Shown: in pieces, positions 15,763 to 28,045 of the stretch
Layout of the letters: every line of letters begins with the position of its first letter
Numbering within the stretch: the stretch's first letter is position 1
From: Pseudomonadota bacterium
GTDB taxonomy: Bacteria; Pseudomonadota; Alphaproteobacteria; Rhodospirillales; Magnetospirillaceae
Assembly (NCBI GenBank): GCA_021781575.1
Contig: JAJXWP010000002.1
Location: 62,001-126,000 of the forward strand
Direction of reading: 5' to 3'
DNA: 64,000 nt
Translations under genes and position numbers: made by a program
The notes under the pieces: generated by a model
The model's database searches: none
What the model saw: the letters and a program-made list of their open reading frames with translations, nothing else
What the model was told of the DNA's origin: nothing

Positions 15763-15804
15763 CCCATCGCCGGGCGGGCGCATTCGCGTCAGCCCGGCGA
15801 TGGG
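15763..15804. repeat. Perfect 13-bp hairpin upstream of dnaE
   Basis: CCCATCGCCGGGC (15763-15775) pairs with GCCCGGCGATGGG (15792-15804) around a 16-base loop. It lies 46 bases before the dnaE start. No T-run follows on either strand, so it is not an ordinary terminator. It could be a 5' leader structure of dnaE or an intergenic repeat. Confidence 0.5.
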
Positions 15805-15850
15805 TATGAACCAAGCGACAGAGTGAGGATTCCCGGCTAGACTGCCGGCC

Positions 15851-19336
<3,486 letters not shown>

Positions 19337-19368
19337 GTCGATTCGAAAGTGCGGGACGGGTGGTGGCG

Positions 19369-19770
19369 ATGTGGCGATTGCGATGGCTGATCCTGGGGGT
19401 TGCGCTCCTGGTCGGCGGCTGCGAGGGAATTTACGAGGACGGAGCCGGCTACGGTTGGGGGGGCGGCTATGGCGACTATTCCTGGTACGACGGCGGCTAT
19501 TATCCCTGGTACGGCGGCAGCGGCCTGTTCTGGGGTGGCGGTCCGGCGGTCGTCGAGCCCTATTACGGTCGCCCCGGCTTCGAGGGGCATCACTGGCATG
19601 GCGGCTGGCACGGCGGTTGGCGTGGCGGCTGGCACGGCCCGGGGCATGGCCCTGCGCATGGCGGGTTTCACGGCGGCGGCTTCCATGGGGGCGGCTTTCA
19701 CGGGGGGGGAGGCCATTTTGGTGGCGGCCATTTTGGTGGCGGCATGGGGCATATGGGCGGGGTCCGATGA
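19369..19770 (+). CDS. Gly/His-rich lipoprotein
   Basis: 133 residues from the ATG at 19369; an in-frame GTG at 19360 would add three residues. The N-terminus MWRLRWLILGVALLVGGCEG is a lipoprotein signal with lipobox VGGC. The mature part is first rich in Gly, Tyr and Trp (YGWGGGYGDYSWYDGGYY), then a low-complexity tail of repeated HGG, FHGGG and HFGGG units with about 20 histidines. Such a tail could bind metal ions, but this is inferred from composition. No known domain is recognised. It is followed after 33 bases by a TPR lipoprotein gene, so the two may be co-expressed at the envelope. Confidence 0.7.
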   Translation: MWRLRWLILGVALLVGGCEGIYEDGAGYGWGGGYGDYSWYDGGYYPWYGGSGLFWGGGPAVVEPYYGRPGFEGHHWHGGWHGGWRGGWHGPGHGPAHGGFHGGGFHGGGFHGGGGHFGGGHFGGGMGHMGGVR

Positions 19771-19803
19771 ATGGGGCGGCGTGTGAACTGGATGGAGGAC
19801 GGA

Positions 19804-20670
19804 ATGAAGTTTCGCAGCTGTCTGGCGTTCTGCCTGGCTATCACGCTGGCGAGCTGCGCCAGCCCGCCGACGACGGCGGCCGACGCGCTCGATAACGACA
19901 AGGCAGCCGCCGCGGCCGCGGATGATGGCGACTTCCCCGAGGCGATCCGGCTGTTGACCGAGGCGCTGGCGGTGCCGGATCTTTCCGTCGACCAGCGGGC
20001 CGAACTGACGTTGCACCGTGCGTTCGCCTATGACGAAAACGGCGAATACAACCATGCCATCGTCGACTACGACAGCGTTCTGGAGATGAAGCCGGGGGCG
20101 TCCCAGGTTTATTTTCGGCGAGGCATCGCCCGTCGCGAGAAAGGTGAATACGAGCAGGCGCTCGGCGATTTCGAAGCGGCGGCCAAATCGGCCGCCCCCG
20201 GTGTCGCCGACTGGCCGTTCCTCTATGGCGACCGTGGTGTGGTGCGGTTCGCCCTGGGCCGGTATGGCGAAGCGGCAAAGGATTTCGGCCGTGTCGTGAC
20301 GGCCGAACCGAGCGACGCCTACGGTATCTTGTGGCTGCATATTTCCCGCAGCCGCGCCGGCGCGCCTGAGCCGGCGAAATTCACCGAAGAGGCGGCCAAG
20401 ATCCAGGGTGACGACTGGCCGAATGCGGTGCTCGAACTTTACCGCGGCAAGATGACCCCGCAGCAGCTGCAGACCGTCGCGACCGAGGGCGATGAGGAGG
20501 AGCGCCAGTTCAAAGGGTGCGAGGCCGACTTCTTTATCGCCGAGCAGGATCTGATTCAGGGGAAGGTCGAAGCGGCGAAGCCGCTCCTGCAGATGGTCAC
20601 GAAGGATTGCTCGCCCAGCCTCGCGGTACATGCCGGCGCAGCGGGGGAACTGCGGCGGATCGGGGGCTGA
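19804..20670 (+). CDS. Tetratricopeptide-repeat lipoprotein
   Basis: 288 residues from the ATG at 19804, which has GGAGG 5 bases upstream; an earlier ATG at 19771 lacks this and would precede the signal sequence. MKFRSCLAFCLAITLASCAS is a lipoprotein signal with lipobox LASC. The mature protein has several TPR-like helical pairs between residues 35 and 200 (for example FPEAIRLLTEALAV, YNHAIVDYDSVLEMKPGASQVYFRRGIARREKG, YEQALGDFEAA). The overall plan resembles NlpI-type TPR lipoproteins, but I cannot assign it as NlpI. It probably scaffolds envelope protein complexes. Confidence 0.82.
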   Translation: MKFRSCLAFCLAITLASCASPPTTAADALDNDKAAAAAADDGDFPEAIRLLTEALAVPDLSVDQRAELTLHRAFAYDENGEYNHAIVDYDSVLEMKPGASQVYFRRGIARREKGEYEQALGDFEAAAKSAAPGVADWPFLYGDRGVVRFALGRYGEAAKDFGRVVTAEPSDAYGILWLHISRSRAGAPEPAKFTEEAAKIQGDDWPNAVLELYRGKMTPQQLQTVATEGDEEERQFKGCEADFFIAEQDLIQGKVEAAKPLLQMVTKDCSPSLAVHAGAAGELRRIGG

Positions 20671-20676
20671 TGGCTC

Positions 20677-20820
20677 TTGCCAAAGCCTATTCGAGGTGCT
20701 AGGTAGCGCCTCTCAAATCCGCACGCGGGTTCGCGGACGGCCGTTGGCCGTTCGTTCCGGTGCCGGGCAGGGCCCGGCCACATCCCGCGGAGGTTCAACC
20801 GGAGAAGCAAAGGATTCTCT
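20677..20820 (+). promoter_or_regulatory. Candidate rpsB promoter and structured leader
   Basis: TTGCCA (20677-20682), a 17-base spacer and TAGGTA (20700-20705) form a plausible promoter. The following roughly 110-base leader is GC-rich with several short inverted repeats, for example TCCGC/GCGGA. Leaders of rpsB often carry an S2 autoregulation site, but I cannot confirm that motif here. Confidence 0.4.
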
Positions 20821-21627
20821 ATGGCTCTGCCGACGTTCACCATGCGTCAGCTCATCGAAGCTGGCATCCATTTCGGTCACAACACCCGCCGCTGGAACCC
20901 GAAGATGGCTCCGTACCTCTTCGGTGTACGCAACGGCATTCACATCATCGACCTGCAGCAGACTGTTCCCATGCTGCATCGCGGCATGCAGGCGGTGCGC
21001 GACGTCGTCGCCGGCGGCGGCCGCGTGCTGTTCGTGGGCACCAAGCGGGCGGCTGCCGACATCGTCGCCGACTCGGCCAAGCGTTGTGGCCAGTACTACG
21101 TCAACCACCGCTGGCTGGGCGGCATGCTGACCAACTGGAAGACCATCTCCCAGTCGATCCGCCGCCTGCGGGAAATCGAAGAGCGCATGCATTCGGGCAA
21201 TGTCCAGGGCCTGACCAAGAAGGAGCAGCTCAACCTGTCGCGCGAGCAGGAAAAGCTCGATCGCGCCTTGGGCGGCATCAAGGAAATGGGCGGTTTGCCG
21301 GATATTCTGGTCATCATCGACACCAACAAGGAGTCGCTGGCGGTTCAGGAAGCCAACAAGCTGGGCATCCCGGTGGTCGCCGTGCTCGACAGCAATTCCG
21401 ATCCGCATGGCGTGACCTATCCGGTGCCCGGTAACGACGATGCGCTGCGGGCCATCCACACCTATTGCGACCTGTTCGCCGGGGCCGTTCTTGACGGCAT
21501 CCAGGCGGAAATGACCCGCTCGGGCGTGGATGTCGGCGAGGCCGCCGAGGCTCCCGTCGAGGAAATTGTCGAGGCGGCCGCGCCGGTTGCCGAGGCTCCG
21601 CCGGTCGAGGAGCAGCCGGGCGCCTGA
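20821..21627 (+). CDS. rpsB: 30S ribosomal protein S2
   Basis: 268 residues. The start [24 protein letters not shown] and the segments [31 protein letters not shown] and IDTNKE are canonical S2. Residues from about 235 on form an acidic, Ala/Pro/Glu-rich tail typical of alphaproteobacterial S2 proteins. A GGAG site lies about 17 bases upstream with a closer AAAGGA. It is separated from tsf by a strong terminator and a long inverted repeat, so the two may not be transcribed equally. Confidence 0.98.
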   Translation: MALPTFTMRQLIEAGIHFGHNTRRWNPKMAPYLFGVRNGIHIIDLQQTVPMLHRGMQAVRDVVAGGGRVLFVGTKRAAADIVADSAKRCGQYYVNHRWLGGMLTNWKTISQSIRRLREIEERMHSGNVQGLTKKEQLNLSREQEKLDRALGGIKEMGGLPDILVIIDTNKESLAVQEANKLGIPVVAVLDSNSDPHGVTYPVPGNDDALRAIHTYCDLFAGAVLDGIQAEMTRSGVDVGEAAEAPVEEIVEAAAPVAEAPPVEEQPGA

Positions 21628-21661
21628 TCGCCGCCCGGCGCAATCTCCACAACGTCATCGG

Positions 21662-21701
21662 ATGGCGGCGGCGACGGCCGCCGCCATTTGTTTAGTTTTT
21701 T
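21662..21701 (+). terminator. Intrinsic terminator after rpsB
   Basis: Perfect 10-bp stem ATGGCGGCGG / CCGCCGCCAT (21662-21671 and 21678-21687), 6-base loop, then TTGTTTAGTTTTTT. Confidence 0.8.
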
Positions 21702-21702
21702 C

Positions 21703-21778
21703 ACCACGGAGGGCACGGAGAGCAGGGAGGAAATCAGTCGTCACCGACGTTCTCCCTGTTCTCCGTGCCCTCCGTGGT
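21703..21778. repeat. Long inverted repeat between rpsB and tsf
   Basis: ACCACGGAGGGCACGGAGA at 21703-21721 and its continuation pair with the complementary arm ending in CTCCGTGCCCTCCGTGGT at 21778. Arms are about 29 bases with few mismatches around a short centre with GTCGTCACCGACG. It shares CACGGAG / CTCCGTG cores with the repeat at 60313-60368, so it looks like a dispersed family. Confidence 0.75.
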
Positions 21779-21810
21779 AAACCTTTCTCACTTATAGGAA
21801 GAGGATACCC

Positions 21811-22734
21811 ATGGCCGAGATTTCCGCCTCGCTTGTCAAGGAACTGCGCGAGAAGACTGGCGCCGGCATGATGGACTGCAAAAAGGCGCTCAACGAAACC
21901 GCCGGCGATATCGAAGCTGCCGTCGATTGGCTGCGCAAGAAAGGGCTGGCCGCTGCGGCGAAAAAGGCTGGTCGCGTCGCTGCCGAAGGGCTGGTGGCGG
22001 TGGTGTCGAGCGGCGGCAAGGGCGCTCTGGTCGAGGTCAACGCCGAGACCGACTTCGTCGCCCGCAACGAGCAATTCCAGGCATTCGTGCGCAAAGTTGG
22101 TGAGATGGCGCTCGAGCTCGGCGATGACGTCGCCGTCCTGAAAGCCGCCAAGACGGCCAGCGGCAAGACTCTCGAGGAAGAGCTTTCCAGCCTGATCGCC
22201 ACCATCGGCGAGAATATGAATTTCCGGCGCGCAAAGCAGCTCAAGGTGTCGCAGGGCGTGGTGGCCAGCTATATGCACAGCGCCGCCGCCCCCGGTTTGG
22301 GCAAGATCGGCGTGCTGGTGGCCCTGGAATCGGCCGGAGACGCCGCTAAACTGGCCGATCTGGGAAAGCAGGTCGCCATGCATGTGGCGGCCGCCAACCC
22401 CCTGTTCCTTTCCGTCGATTCAGTCGATTCGGCGGCGCTCGAGCGGGAGCGCGCGGTCCTCAGCGAACAGGCCGCGGCGTCCGGCAAGCCCGCGGCCGTC
22501 ATCGAGAAGATGGTCGAGGGGCGCATCCGCAAGTACTACGAAGAGGTCGTGCTGCTCGAGCAATTGTTCGTCATCGACGGCGAAACCAAGATCGCCAAAG
22601 TGGTGGAGAATGCTGCCAAAGAGCTCGGGGCGCCCATCAAGGTGACGGGGTTCGCCCGCTTCGCGCTTGGCGAGGGAGTCGAGAAGGAAGAGAAGGACTT
22701 CGCCGCCGAGGTGGCTGCCCAGTTGGGGCGCTGA
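21811..22734 (+). CDS. tsf: Translation elongation factor Ts
   Basis: 307 residues; EF-Ts is the nucleotide exchange factor of EF-Tu. The N-terminal UBA-like part has the signature [18 protein letters not shown], followed by [13 protein letters not shown] and the core segment [11 protein letters not shown]. The C-terminal [21 protein letters not shown] is also typical. An AGAGGA site is 6-7 bases before the ATG. It lies downstream of rpsB in the usual order but after a terminator and inverted repeat. Two tandem hairpins separate it from pyrH. Confidence 0.98.
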   Translation: MAEISASLVKELREKTGAGMMDCKKALNETAGDIEAAVDWLRKKGLAAAAKKAGRVAAEGLVAVVSSGGKGALVEVNAETDFVARNEQFQAFVRKVGEMALELGDDVAVLKAAKTASGKTLEEELSSLIATIGENMNFRRAKQLKVSQGVVASYMHSAAAPGLGKIGVLVALESAGDAAKLADLGKQVAMHVAAANPLFLSVDSVDSAALERERAVLSEQAAASGKPAAVIEKMVEGRIRKYYEEVVLLEQLFVIDGETKIAKVVENAAKELGAPIKVTGFARFALGEGVEKEEKDFAAEVAAQLGR

Positions 22735-22780
22735 CCCCGGCCTCCGGTCGCCCGCCGGTCAACCCAGAAAGGGCGAGACA

Positions 22781-22811
22781 GCGGCAGGGAATGGTGTATC
22801 ATCCCTGCCGC
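22781..22811. repeat. Hairpin in the tsf-pyrH spacer
   Basis: Perfect 10-bp stem GCGGCAGGGA (22781-22790) / TCCCTGCCGC (22802-22811) with an 11-base loop. It is followed directly by a second GC hairpin (GGGGCCC TTGA GGGCCC, near 22816-22832). There is no T-run, so it is more likely a processing or stability element than a terminator. Confidence 0.5.
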
Positions 22812-22885
22812 GAGCGGGGCCCTTGAGGGCCCGCGCTGGCTGCCGTTTGCCGCCCCACGCGACCCATCCAGACAAAGGCCGACCA

Positions 22886-23611
22886 ATGCCCGATGCGCCC
22901 AACTTCCGCCGCGTGTTGATCAAGCTGTCGGGGGAAGGCCTGATGGGCAAGCGCGAATACGGGCTCGACGGGACGACCTTGTCGCGCATCGCCGGCGAGA
23001 TCCGGTCGGTGGTGGACCTGGGTGTCCAGGTCTGCCTGGTGATCGGCGGCGGCAACATCTTTCGCGGCATCTCCGCCGCCGCCGTCGGCATGGAGCGGAC
23101 CAGCGCCGACTACATGGGAATGCTCGCCACCGTGCTGAACGCCCTGGCCATGCAGAATGCCCTCGAGCGGATCGGCCTATCCACCCGTGTCCAATCGGCT
23201 ATACCCATGGCCATGATATGCGAGCCCTATATCCGCCGGCGGGCTATCCGGCACATGGAAAAAGGTCGTATCGTCATTTTTGCCGCCGGCACCGGCAACC
23301 CGTTTTTCACCACCGACACTGCCGCCGCCCTGCGCGCCGTCGAGATGAATTGCGACGTTCTGGTCAAGGCGACACAGGTGGATGGGGTCTACTCGGCCGA
23401 TCCGCGCAAAGTGAAGGATGCGACACGTTATGATAGGCTTAGTTTCATGGACGTGCTGGCCAACGATCTGCAGGTGATGGACGCCACGGCCATTGCGTTG
23501 TGTCGCGAAAACGATCTTCCCATCCTCGTCTTCAATTTGCACGAGGAAGGTTCTTTCGCCAAAGTGGTGGCCGGCGAGGGCCGGTTTACCATCATTGAAG
23601 AAGGAAAATAG
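22886..23611 (+). CDS. pyrH: UMP kinase
   Basis: 241 residues from the ATG at 22886; a longer frame reaching 22667 would overlap tsf and lacks conservation. The enzyme phosphorylates UMP to UDP. It has [14 protein letters not shown] at the start, the glycine-rich [30 protein letters not shown] and [17 protein letters not shown], all diagnostic of bacterial PyrH. A 2-base gap separates its TAG from the GTG start of frr. Confidence 0.97.
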   Translation: MPDAPNFRRVLIKLSGEGLMGKREYGLDGTTLSRIAGEIRSVVDLGVQVCLVIGGGNIFRGISAAAVGMERTSADYMGMLATVLNALAMQNALERIGLSTRVQSAIPMAMICEPYIRRRAIRHMEKGRIVIFAAGTGNPFFTTDTAAALRAVEMNCDVLVKATQVDGVYSADPRKVKDATRYDRLSFMDVLANDLQVMDATAIALCRENDLPILVFNLHEEGSFAKVVAGEGRFTIIEEGK

Positions 23612-23613
23612 CC

Positions 23614-24183
23614 GTGTCGGTAACCAATTATGCCGATCTCAAAAAAGACCTCAAGCGCCGCATGGACAGCGCCGTCGATGTCCTGAAGAAGGAATTCGGA
23701 GGCCTGCGCACCGGCCGAGCGGCGGCGTCCCTGCTGGAACCGGTGGTGGTCGAGGCGTACGGCAGCGCGATGCCGCTGAATCAGGTGGGCAACGTCAACG
23801 TACCCGAACCGCGGATGATCACCGTTCAGGTGTGGGATAAGGGCATGGTCAAGGCGGTGGAGAAAGCCATTCGCGACGCCGGCCTGGGGCTCAATCCCTC
23901 GGCCGACGGCCAGACCGTCCGGGTGCCGATTCCGGCATTGAACGAGGAACGCCGGATCGAGTTGCAGAAGGTGGCGGGGAAATACGCCGAACAGGCTCGC
24001 GTGTCGGTGCGCAATGTCCGTCGCGACGGTATGGATGCCTTGAAAAAGCTCGAAAAGGATGGGCACATTTCCCAGGACGAGCACCGTCAGCACGAAAAAG
24101 AGATCCAGGTGATTACCGACGAGACGATCAAGCGGATCGACGAAGCACTATCCCACAAGGAAAAAGAAATCATTCAGGTCTGA
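23614..24183 (+). CDS. frr: Ribosome recycling factor
   Basis: 189 residues, slightly longer than the usual 185. It releases ribosomes from mRNA after termination, together with EF-G. GTG start, 2 bases after the pyrH stop. Typical segments are [57 protein letters not shown] and [19 protein letters not shown]. The short C-terminal extension is lysine-rich. Confidence 0.98.
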   Translation: MSVTNYADLKKDLKRRMDSAVDVLKKEFGGLRTGRAAASLLEPVVVEAYGSAMPLNQVGNVNVPEPRMITVQVWDKGMVKAVEKAIRDAGLGLNPSADGQTVRVPIPALNEERRIELQKVAGKYAEQARVSVRNVRRDGMDALKKLEKDGHISQDEHRQHEKEIQVITDETIKRIDEALSHKEKEIIQV

Positions 24184-24187
24184 AGGC

Positions 24188-24919
24188 ATGGAAGCTTTGC
24201 AACCCAAATCGGGTGCGCCGTCGCCGCCGGTTCACGTCGCCATCATCATGGACGGTAATGGGCGGTGGGCGAAGGCCCGCGGCTTGCCGCGCACGGCCGG
24301 GCATAAGCGGGGGGCCGAAGCGGTGCGGGCGGCGGTGAGAGGCGCCTCCGACCTGGGTATCTCCTATCTGACGCTGTTCGGGTTCTCGGCGGAAAACTGG
24401 AAGCGTCCCCAGGCCGAGGTGCGCGACCTGATGGGCCTGCTGCGGCTCTATCTGCGCAACGAGATCAATGAACTGCACGGCAACGGCGTGCGATTGCGCG
24501 TCGTCGGCGACCGCCGTCGGCTTGACCCCGACATCGTTGCCCTGATCGAGCACGGCGAGCGTAAGACGGCGGGCAATTCCAAGCTGACCCTGGTTCTCGC
24601 GCTGAGCTACGGCGGCCGGCAGGAACTGGTGTCGGCGGCACAGCGGCTGGCCGAAGAAGCGCGGGCAGGAAGACTCGATCCCGCCGCCATCGACGAGCGG
24701 CTTCTCGCCGGACAGTTGTTCACCGCCGACATTCCAGACCCCGACCTGTTGATCCGTACCAGCGGGGAGAAGCGGATCAGCAACTTCCTGCTATGGCAGT
24801 GCGCTTACGCCGAGATGGTTTTCCTCGACGTCCTCTGGCCCGATTTCTCCAAGTCCGATCTTGAGTTCGCGCTGCACGACTTTCACCGTCGCGAGCGCCG
24901 CTACGGCACCGTCGGCTGA
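24188..24919 (+). CDS. uppS: Undecaprenyl diphosphate synthase (isoprenyl transferase)
   Basis: 243 residues. It makes the C55 lipid carrier for peptidoglycan and O-antigen synthesis by cis-prenyl transfer. The signature IIMDGNGRWAKARGLPRTAGHKRGAEAVR is at the N-terminus, with FGFSAENWKRP in the middle and DLLIRTSGEKRISNFLLWQ ... FLDVLWPDF at the C-terminus. The ATG lies 4 bases after the frr stop. CdsA follows after 2 bases, a common pairing of lipid-precursor genes. Confidence 0.97.
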   Translation: MEALQPKSGAPSPPVHVAIIMDGNGRWAKARGLPRTAGHKRGAEAVRAAVRGASDLGISYLTLFGFSAENWKRPQAEVRDLMGLLRLYLRNEINELHGNGVRLRVVGDRRRLDPDIVALIEHGERKTAGNSKLTLVLALSYGGRQELVSAAQRLAEEARAGRLDPAAIDERLLAGQLFTADIPDPDLLIRTSGEKRISNFLLWQCAYAEMVFLDVLWPDFSKSDLEFALHDFHRRERRYGTVG

Positions 24920-24921
24920 AC

Positions 24922-25698
24922 TTGCTGGTCCCGCGGATCCTCTCGGCCCTGATCCTCGCGCCCTTGGCCCTGGCGGCGGTGTGGGCCGGGGGTTGGGCCT
25001 TCGCTTTGCTGGCGGCGCTGTGCGGCGCCCTGATGGCGTGGGAATGGTGCAGGCTTTGCCTCGGCCATTTCGGCCCGGCCGGCGTCGTGCTCGGCCTGAT
25101 GGCAATCGCGGTGGCCCTTGGTGGCGGTTCCCGGCCGGAAGCCGGGCTGGCGGTCATTGCCGCGGCCGCCGTCGCCGCGCCTCTGGCCCAGCGGGCGGCC
25201 GGGCGGTCGATGGCATGGATGGCGGCTGGAGCGTTCTATCTGGGGCTACCGGAACTCGCCCTGGTCTGGTTGCGCGGGCAGGGGCGCGAGCCGCTGTTCT
25301 GGGTGCTGCTGGTGGTCTGGGCGACCGATATCGGTGCCTACGTCGCCGGACGCGCCATCGGCGGCCCCAAGCTGCTGCCAAGCGTCAGTCCGAAGAAGAC
25401 CTGGGCCGGCCTGTTCGGCGGCATGGTCTGCGCGGCCGCGGCGGGGGCCGGCGTCGCCGCCTATGCGGGCGCGTCGGGTATTCTTCTGGCTGGCATGTCG
25501 GCTGCACTTGCGGTTGTGGCGCAAGCGGGTGATCTTGCCGAATCGTCGGTGAAGCGGTATTTCGGAGTCAAGGATTCGAGCGGCCTCATCCCAGGCCATG
25601 GCGGAGTGCTGGATCGTCTGGACGGATTGCTTGCGGCAGCGCCCGTTGTGGCGGTGATTTACCTGGCGATGCATTCCGGGCTCGAGTATTGGCGATAG
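24922..25698 (+). CDS. cdsA: CDP-diacylglycerol synthase
   Basis: 258 residues. An integral membrane enzyme that activates phosphatidic acid with CTP for phospholipid synthesis. About eight hydrophobic segments are visible. The family signature is near the C-terminus: SVSPKKTWAGLFGG, then GDLAESSVKRYFGVKDSS and PGHGGVLDRLDGL. The start is TTG, 2 bases after the uppS stop, with only a weak ribosome-binding site. No nearer ATG exists before the first membrane helix, so translation probably depends on coupling to uppS. Confidence 0.95.
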   Translation: MLVPRILSALILAPLALAAVWAGGWAFALLAALCGALMAWEWCRLCLGHFGPAGVVLGLMAIAVALGGGSRPEAGLAVIAAAAVAAPLAQRAAGRSMAWMAAGAFYLGLPELALVWLRGQGREPLFWVLLVVWATDIGAYVAGRAIGGPKLLPSVSPKKTWAGLFGGMVCAAAAGAGVAAYAGASGILLAGMSAALAVVAQAGDLAESSVKRYFGVKDSSGLIPGHGGVLDRLDGLLAAAPVVAVIYLAMHSGLEYWR

Positions 25699-25718
25699 AG
25701 ATTTGATGGGGCAACACG

Positions 25719-26885
25719 ATGGGCAATGACGTGCGGACGGTGACTATTCTCGGCTCCACAGGTTCGGTGGGCTGCAACACCGTCGATCTGGTGGAGCGCG
25801 AGCCGGAACGGTTCTCGGTCGAAGCCCTGGTGGCCAACAGCAATGTGGACAAGCTGGCCGAGCAGGCGCGCAAGCTGCATCCGCGCTATGTGGCGATCGC
25901 CTCGGAGAAGGCCTACAAGCCGCTCAAGGAGGCATTGTTCGGCCATAAGATCGAGGTGGCGGCCGGCCCGGCTGCGGTCATCGAAGCGGCAGCGCGCCCC
26001 GCCGACTGGGTGATGGCGGCGATCGTCGGCGCCGCCGGCCTGCAGCCGACCCTGGCCGCGGTGCGTCGCGGCGCCACCATCGGGCTGGCCAACAAGGAGA
26101 CGCTGGTCTGTGCCGGCGCTCTGGTGATGGCCGAGGTGGCCGCCTGCGGCGCCACCCTGGTGCCGGTGGACTCCGAACATTCGGCTATCTTCCAGGTATT
26201 CGACTTCGAGCAGAAGGACAAGGTCGAGAAGATCATCCTCACCGCATCGGGCGGACCCTTTCGCAAGTTCAGCCGCGAGGCCATGGCCGCGGTCACTCCC
26301 GCGCAGGCGGTGGCCCATCCCAACTGGGACATGGGCGCCAAGATCTCGGTGGACTCGGCGACCATGATGAACAAGGGCCTGGAACTGATCGAGGCCTTCC
26401 ATCTGTTTGGCTTGCCGGAGGAGCGGATCGAAATTCTGGTGCATCCGCAGTCGGTGGTGCACAGCCTGGTCGCCTATGTGGACGGCTCGGTTCTGGCGCA
26501 ACTGGGCACGCCCGACATGCGCACCCCGATCTCCTATGCGTTGGGCTGGCCGAAGCGGATGGCGACCCCGGGCAAGCTTTTGGATCTCGGGGCAATCGGC
26601 AGCCTGACCTTCGAAGCGCCCGATCCGGTACGTTTTCCTGCGTTGCGTCTGGCCCGTGCGGCCTTGCGCAAGGGCGGCGGCGCGCCCACCATCTTCAATG
26701 CCGCCAACGAAGTGGCGGTGCAGGCGTTCCTGGGTGGCGCCATCGCGTTTCTCGACATCGCCGCGGTGGTCGAAGGCGTGATGGAGACCCTGGAGGGAAC
26801 GCCGGTGGATTGCCTCGATGACGTGCTGGCCCTGGATATGCAGGCGCGTCACGTGGCCGGGGAACGGGTTAGGCTGGCTTCATGA
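25719..26885 (+). CDS. dxr: 1-deoxy-D-xylulose 5-phosphate reductoisomerase
   Basis: 388 residues; second step of the non-mevalonate isoprenoid pathway, which supplies the substrate chain for UppS. The NADPH-binding GSTGSVGCNT is at the N-terminus, ANKETLVCAG in the middle and the metal/substrate-binding PVDSEHSAIFQ follows. ILTASGGPFR, HPNWDMGAKISVDSATM and MMNKGLELIEA are family hallmarks. The TGA stop overlaps the rseP ATG (ATGA). Confidence 0.98.
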   Translation: MGNDVRTVTILGSTGSVGCNTVDLVEREPERFSVEALVANSNVDKLAEQARKLHPRYVAIASEKAYKPLKEALFGHKIEVAAGPAAVIEAAARPADWVMAAIVGAAGLQPTLAAVRRGATIGLANKETLVCAGALVMAEVAACGATLVPVDSEHSAIFQVFDFEQKDKVEKIILTASGGPFRKFSREAMAAVTPAQAVAHPNWDMGAKISVDSATMMNKGLELIEAFHLFGLPEERIEILVHPQSVVHSLVAYVDGSVLAQLGTPDMRTPISYALGWPKRMATPGKLLDLGAIGSLTFEAPDPVRFPALRLARAALRKGGGAPTIFNAANEVAVQAFLGGAIAFLDIAAVVEGVMETLEGTPVDCLDDVLALDMQARHVAGERVRLAS

Positions 26886-28021
26886 TTCATTTTCTTGTCG
26901 GGTTCTGGGACTACGTCGTCGTCTTCCTGGTGATTCTTACGGTAGTCGTTTTTGTTCACGAGTTGGGGCACTTCCTGGTGGCGCGCTGGAACGGCGTGCG
27001 CGTCGACGTCTTCTCCATCGGTTTCGGCCCCGAATTGTTCGGCCATACCACCAGGTCCGGTACACGCTGGAAGGTAAGCCTGCTGCCGCTGGGCGGTTAC
27101 GTGAAAATGTTCGGCGATGCCGACGCCGCCAGCACGCCCGACCAGCGGACCACCTTTACCGCCGAAGAGAGCCGGGTCGCCTTCCAATGCAAGAAGGTCT
27201 GGCAACGGGCTGCCATCGTCGCAGCCGGTCCGGCGGCCAACTTCGTGTTCGGTATCGTGGTGCTGGCCGTCATGTTCATGGTCTACGGCGAACCGCTGAC
27301 GGCCCCGGTGGTCGGCCAGGTACAGCCGGGCAGCGCCGCGGCCGAAGCCGGCCTGCAGCCCGGAGACCGCGTGCTGGAGGCCAACGGCAGCAAGGTGGGC
27401 CGCTTCCAGGACTTGCAACGGATCGTCCGCCTCACGGTGGGCGGGCCGGTTTCCATGGTGGTCCGGCGCGGCGACCAGCGCATCGATGTGCTGACCCATC
27501 CGCGGCTGATGGAAATCAAGGACGCCTTCGGCAATCTGCACAAGACCCCGGTGCTGGGGATCGTCGCCGATCCGAACGCTACCGAGATCGTTCACTTCGG
27601 CCCGGCTTCGGCGCTGTGGGAGGCCATGGGGCAGACCGGGGAGATGGTGTCCACCACCGTTACCGGCCTGGGGCAGATGCTGTCCGGCGAGCGCGGCACG
27701 GAAGAACTGGGGGGGCCGCTGCGCATCGCCAAGGGCGCGGGGCAGGCGGCAAAGCTTGGGCTGGGTAGCGTCGTCTTCTACACGATCCTGTTATCGATCA
27801 ATCTGGGGCTGATTAACATATTTCCCGTACCGCTTCTCGACGGCGGGCATCTGTTGTTTTATGGTGTCGAGGCCTTGCGAGGGAGGCCGCTCGGTCCGAA
27901 GGCGCAAGAATATGGTTTTCGCATTGGTCTGTTTCTGGTATTCGCCTTGATGCTGCTCGCCACCCGCAACGACCTTGTGGACTTGCGGGTGTGGGAATTC
28001 ATCAAGGGGATCATTTCCTGA
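26882..28021 (+). CDS. rseP: Site-2 intramembrane metalloprotease RseP
   Basis: 379 residues. It cuts membrane-embedded substrates such as anti-sigma factors during envelope stress. The active-site motif HELGH has His26, Glu27 and His30 in the first membrane helix. A PDZ domain follows (about residues 125-200; GLQPGDRVLEANG), then an LDGGH motif near residue 319 that supplies the aspartate ligand. The last helix is near the C-terminus. The ATG overlaps the dxr stop. The location between dxr and bamA is classical. Confidence 0.97.
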   Translation: MIHFLVGFWDYVVVFLVILTVVVFVHELGHFLVARWNGVRVDVFSIGFGPELFGHTTRSGTRWKVSLLPLGGYVKMFGDADAASTPDQRTTFTAEESRVAFQCKKVWQRAAIVAAGPAANFVFGIVVLAVMFMVYGEPLTAPVVGQVQPGSAAAEAGLQPGDRVLEANGSKVGRFQDLQRIVRLTVGGPVSMVVRRGDQRIDVLTHPRLMEIKDAFGNLHKTPVLGIVADPNATEIVHFGPASALWEAMGQTGEMVSTTVTGLGQMLSGERGTEELGGPLRIAKGAGQAAKLGLGSVVFYTILLSINLGLINIFPVPLLDGGHLLFYGVEALRGRPLGPKAQEYGFRIGLFLVFALMLLATRNDLVDLRVWEFIKGIIS

Positions 28022-28045
28022 GCAGGCTGTCCATTAGGGGGAATC

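Noticed and set aside
19600-19770. CRISPR-like or tandem DNA repeat
   Set aside because: The repetition is at the codon level of a Gly/His-rich protein tail, with irregular unit length and no spacers.
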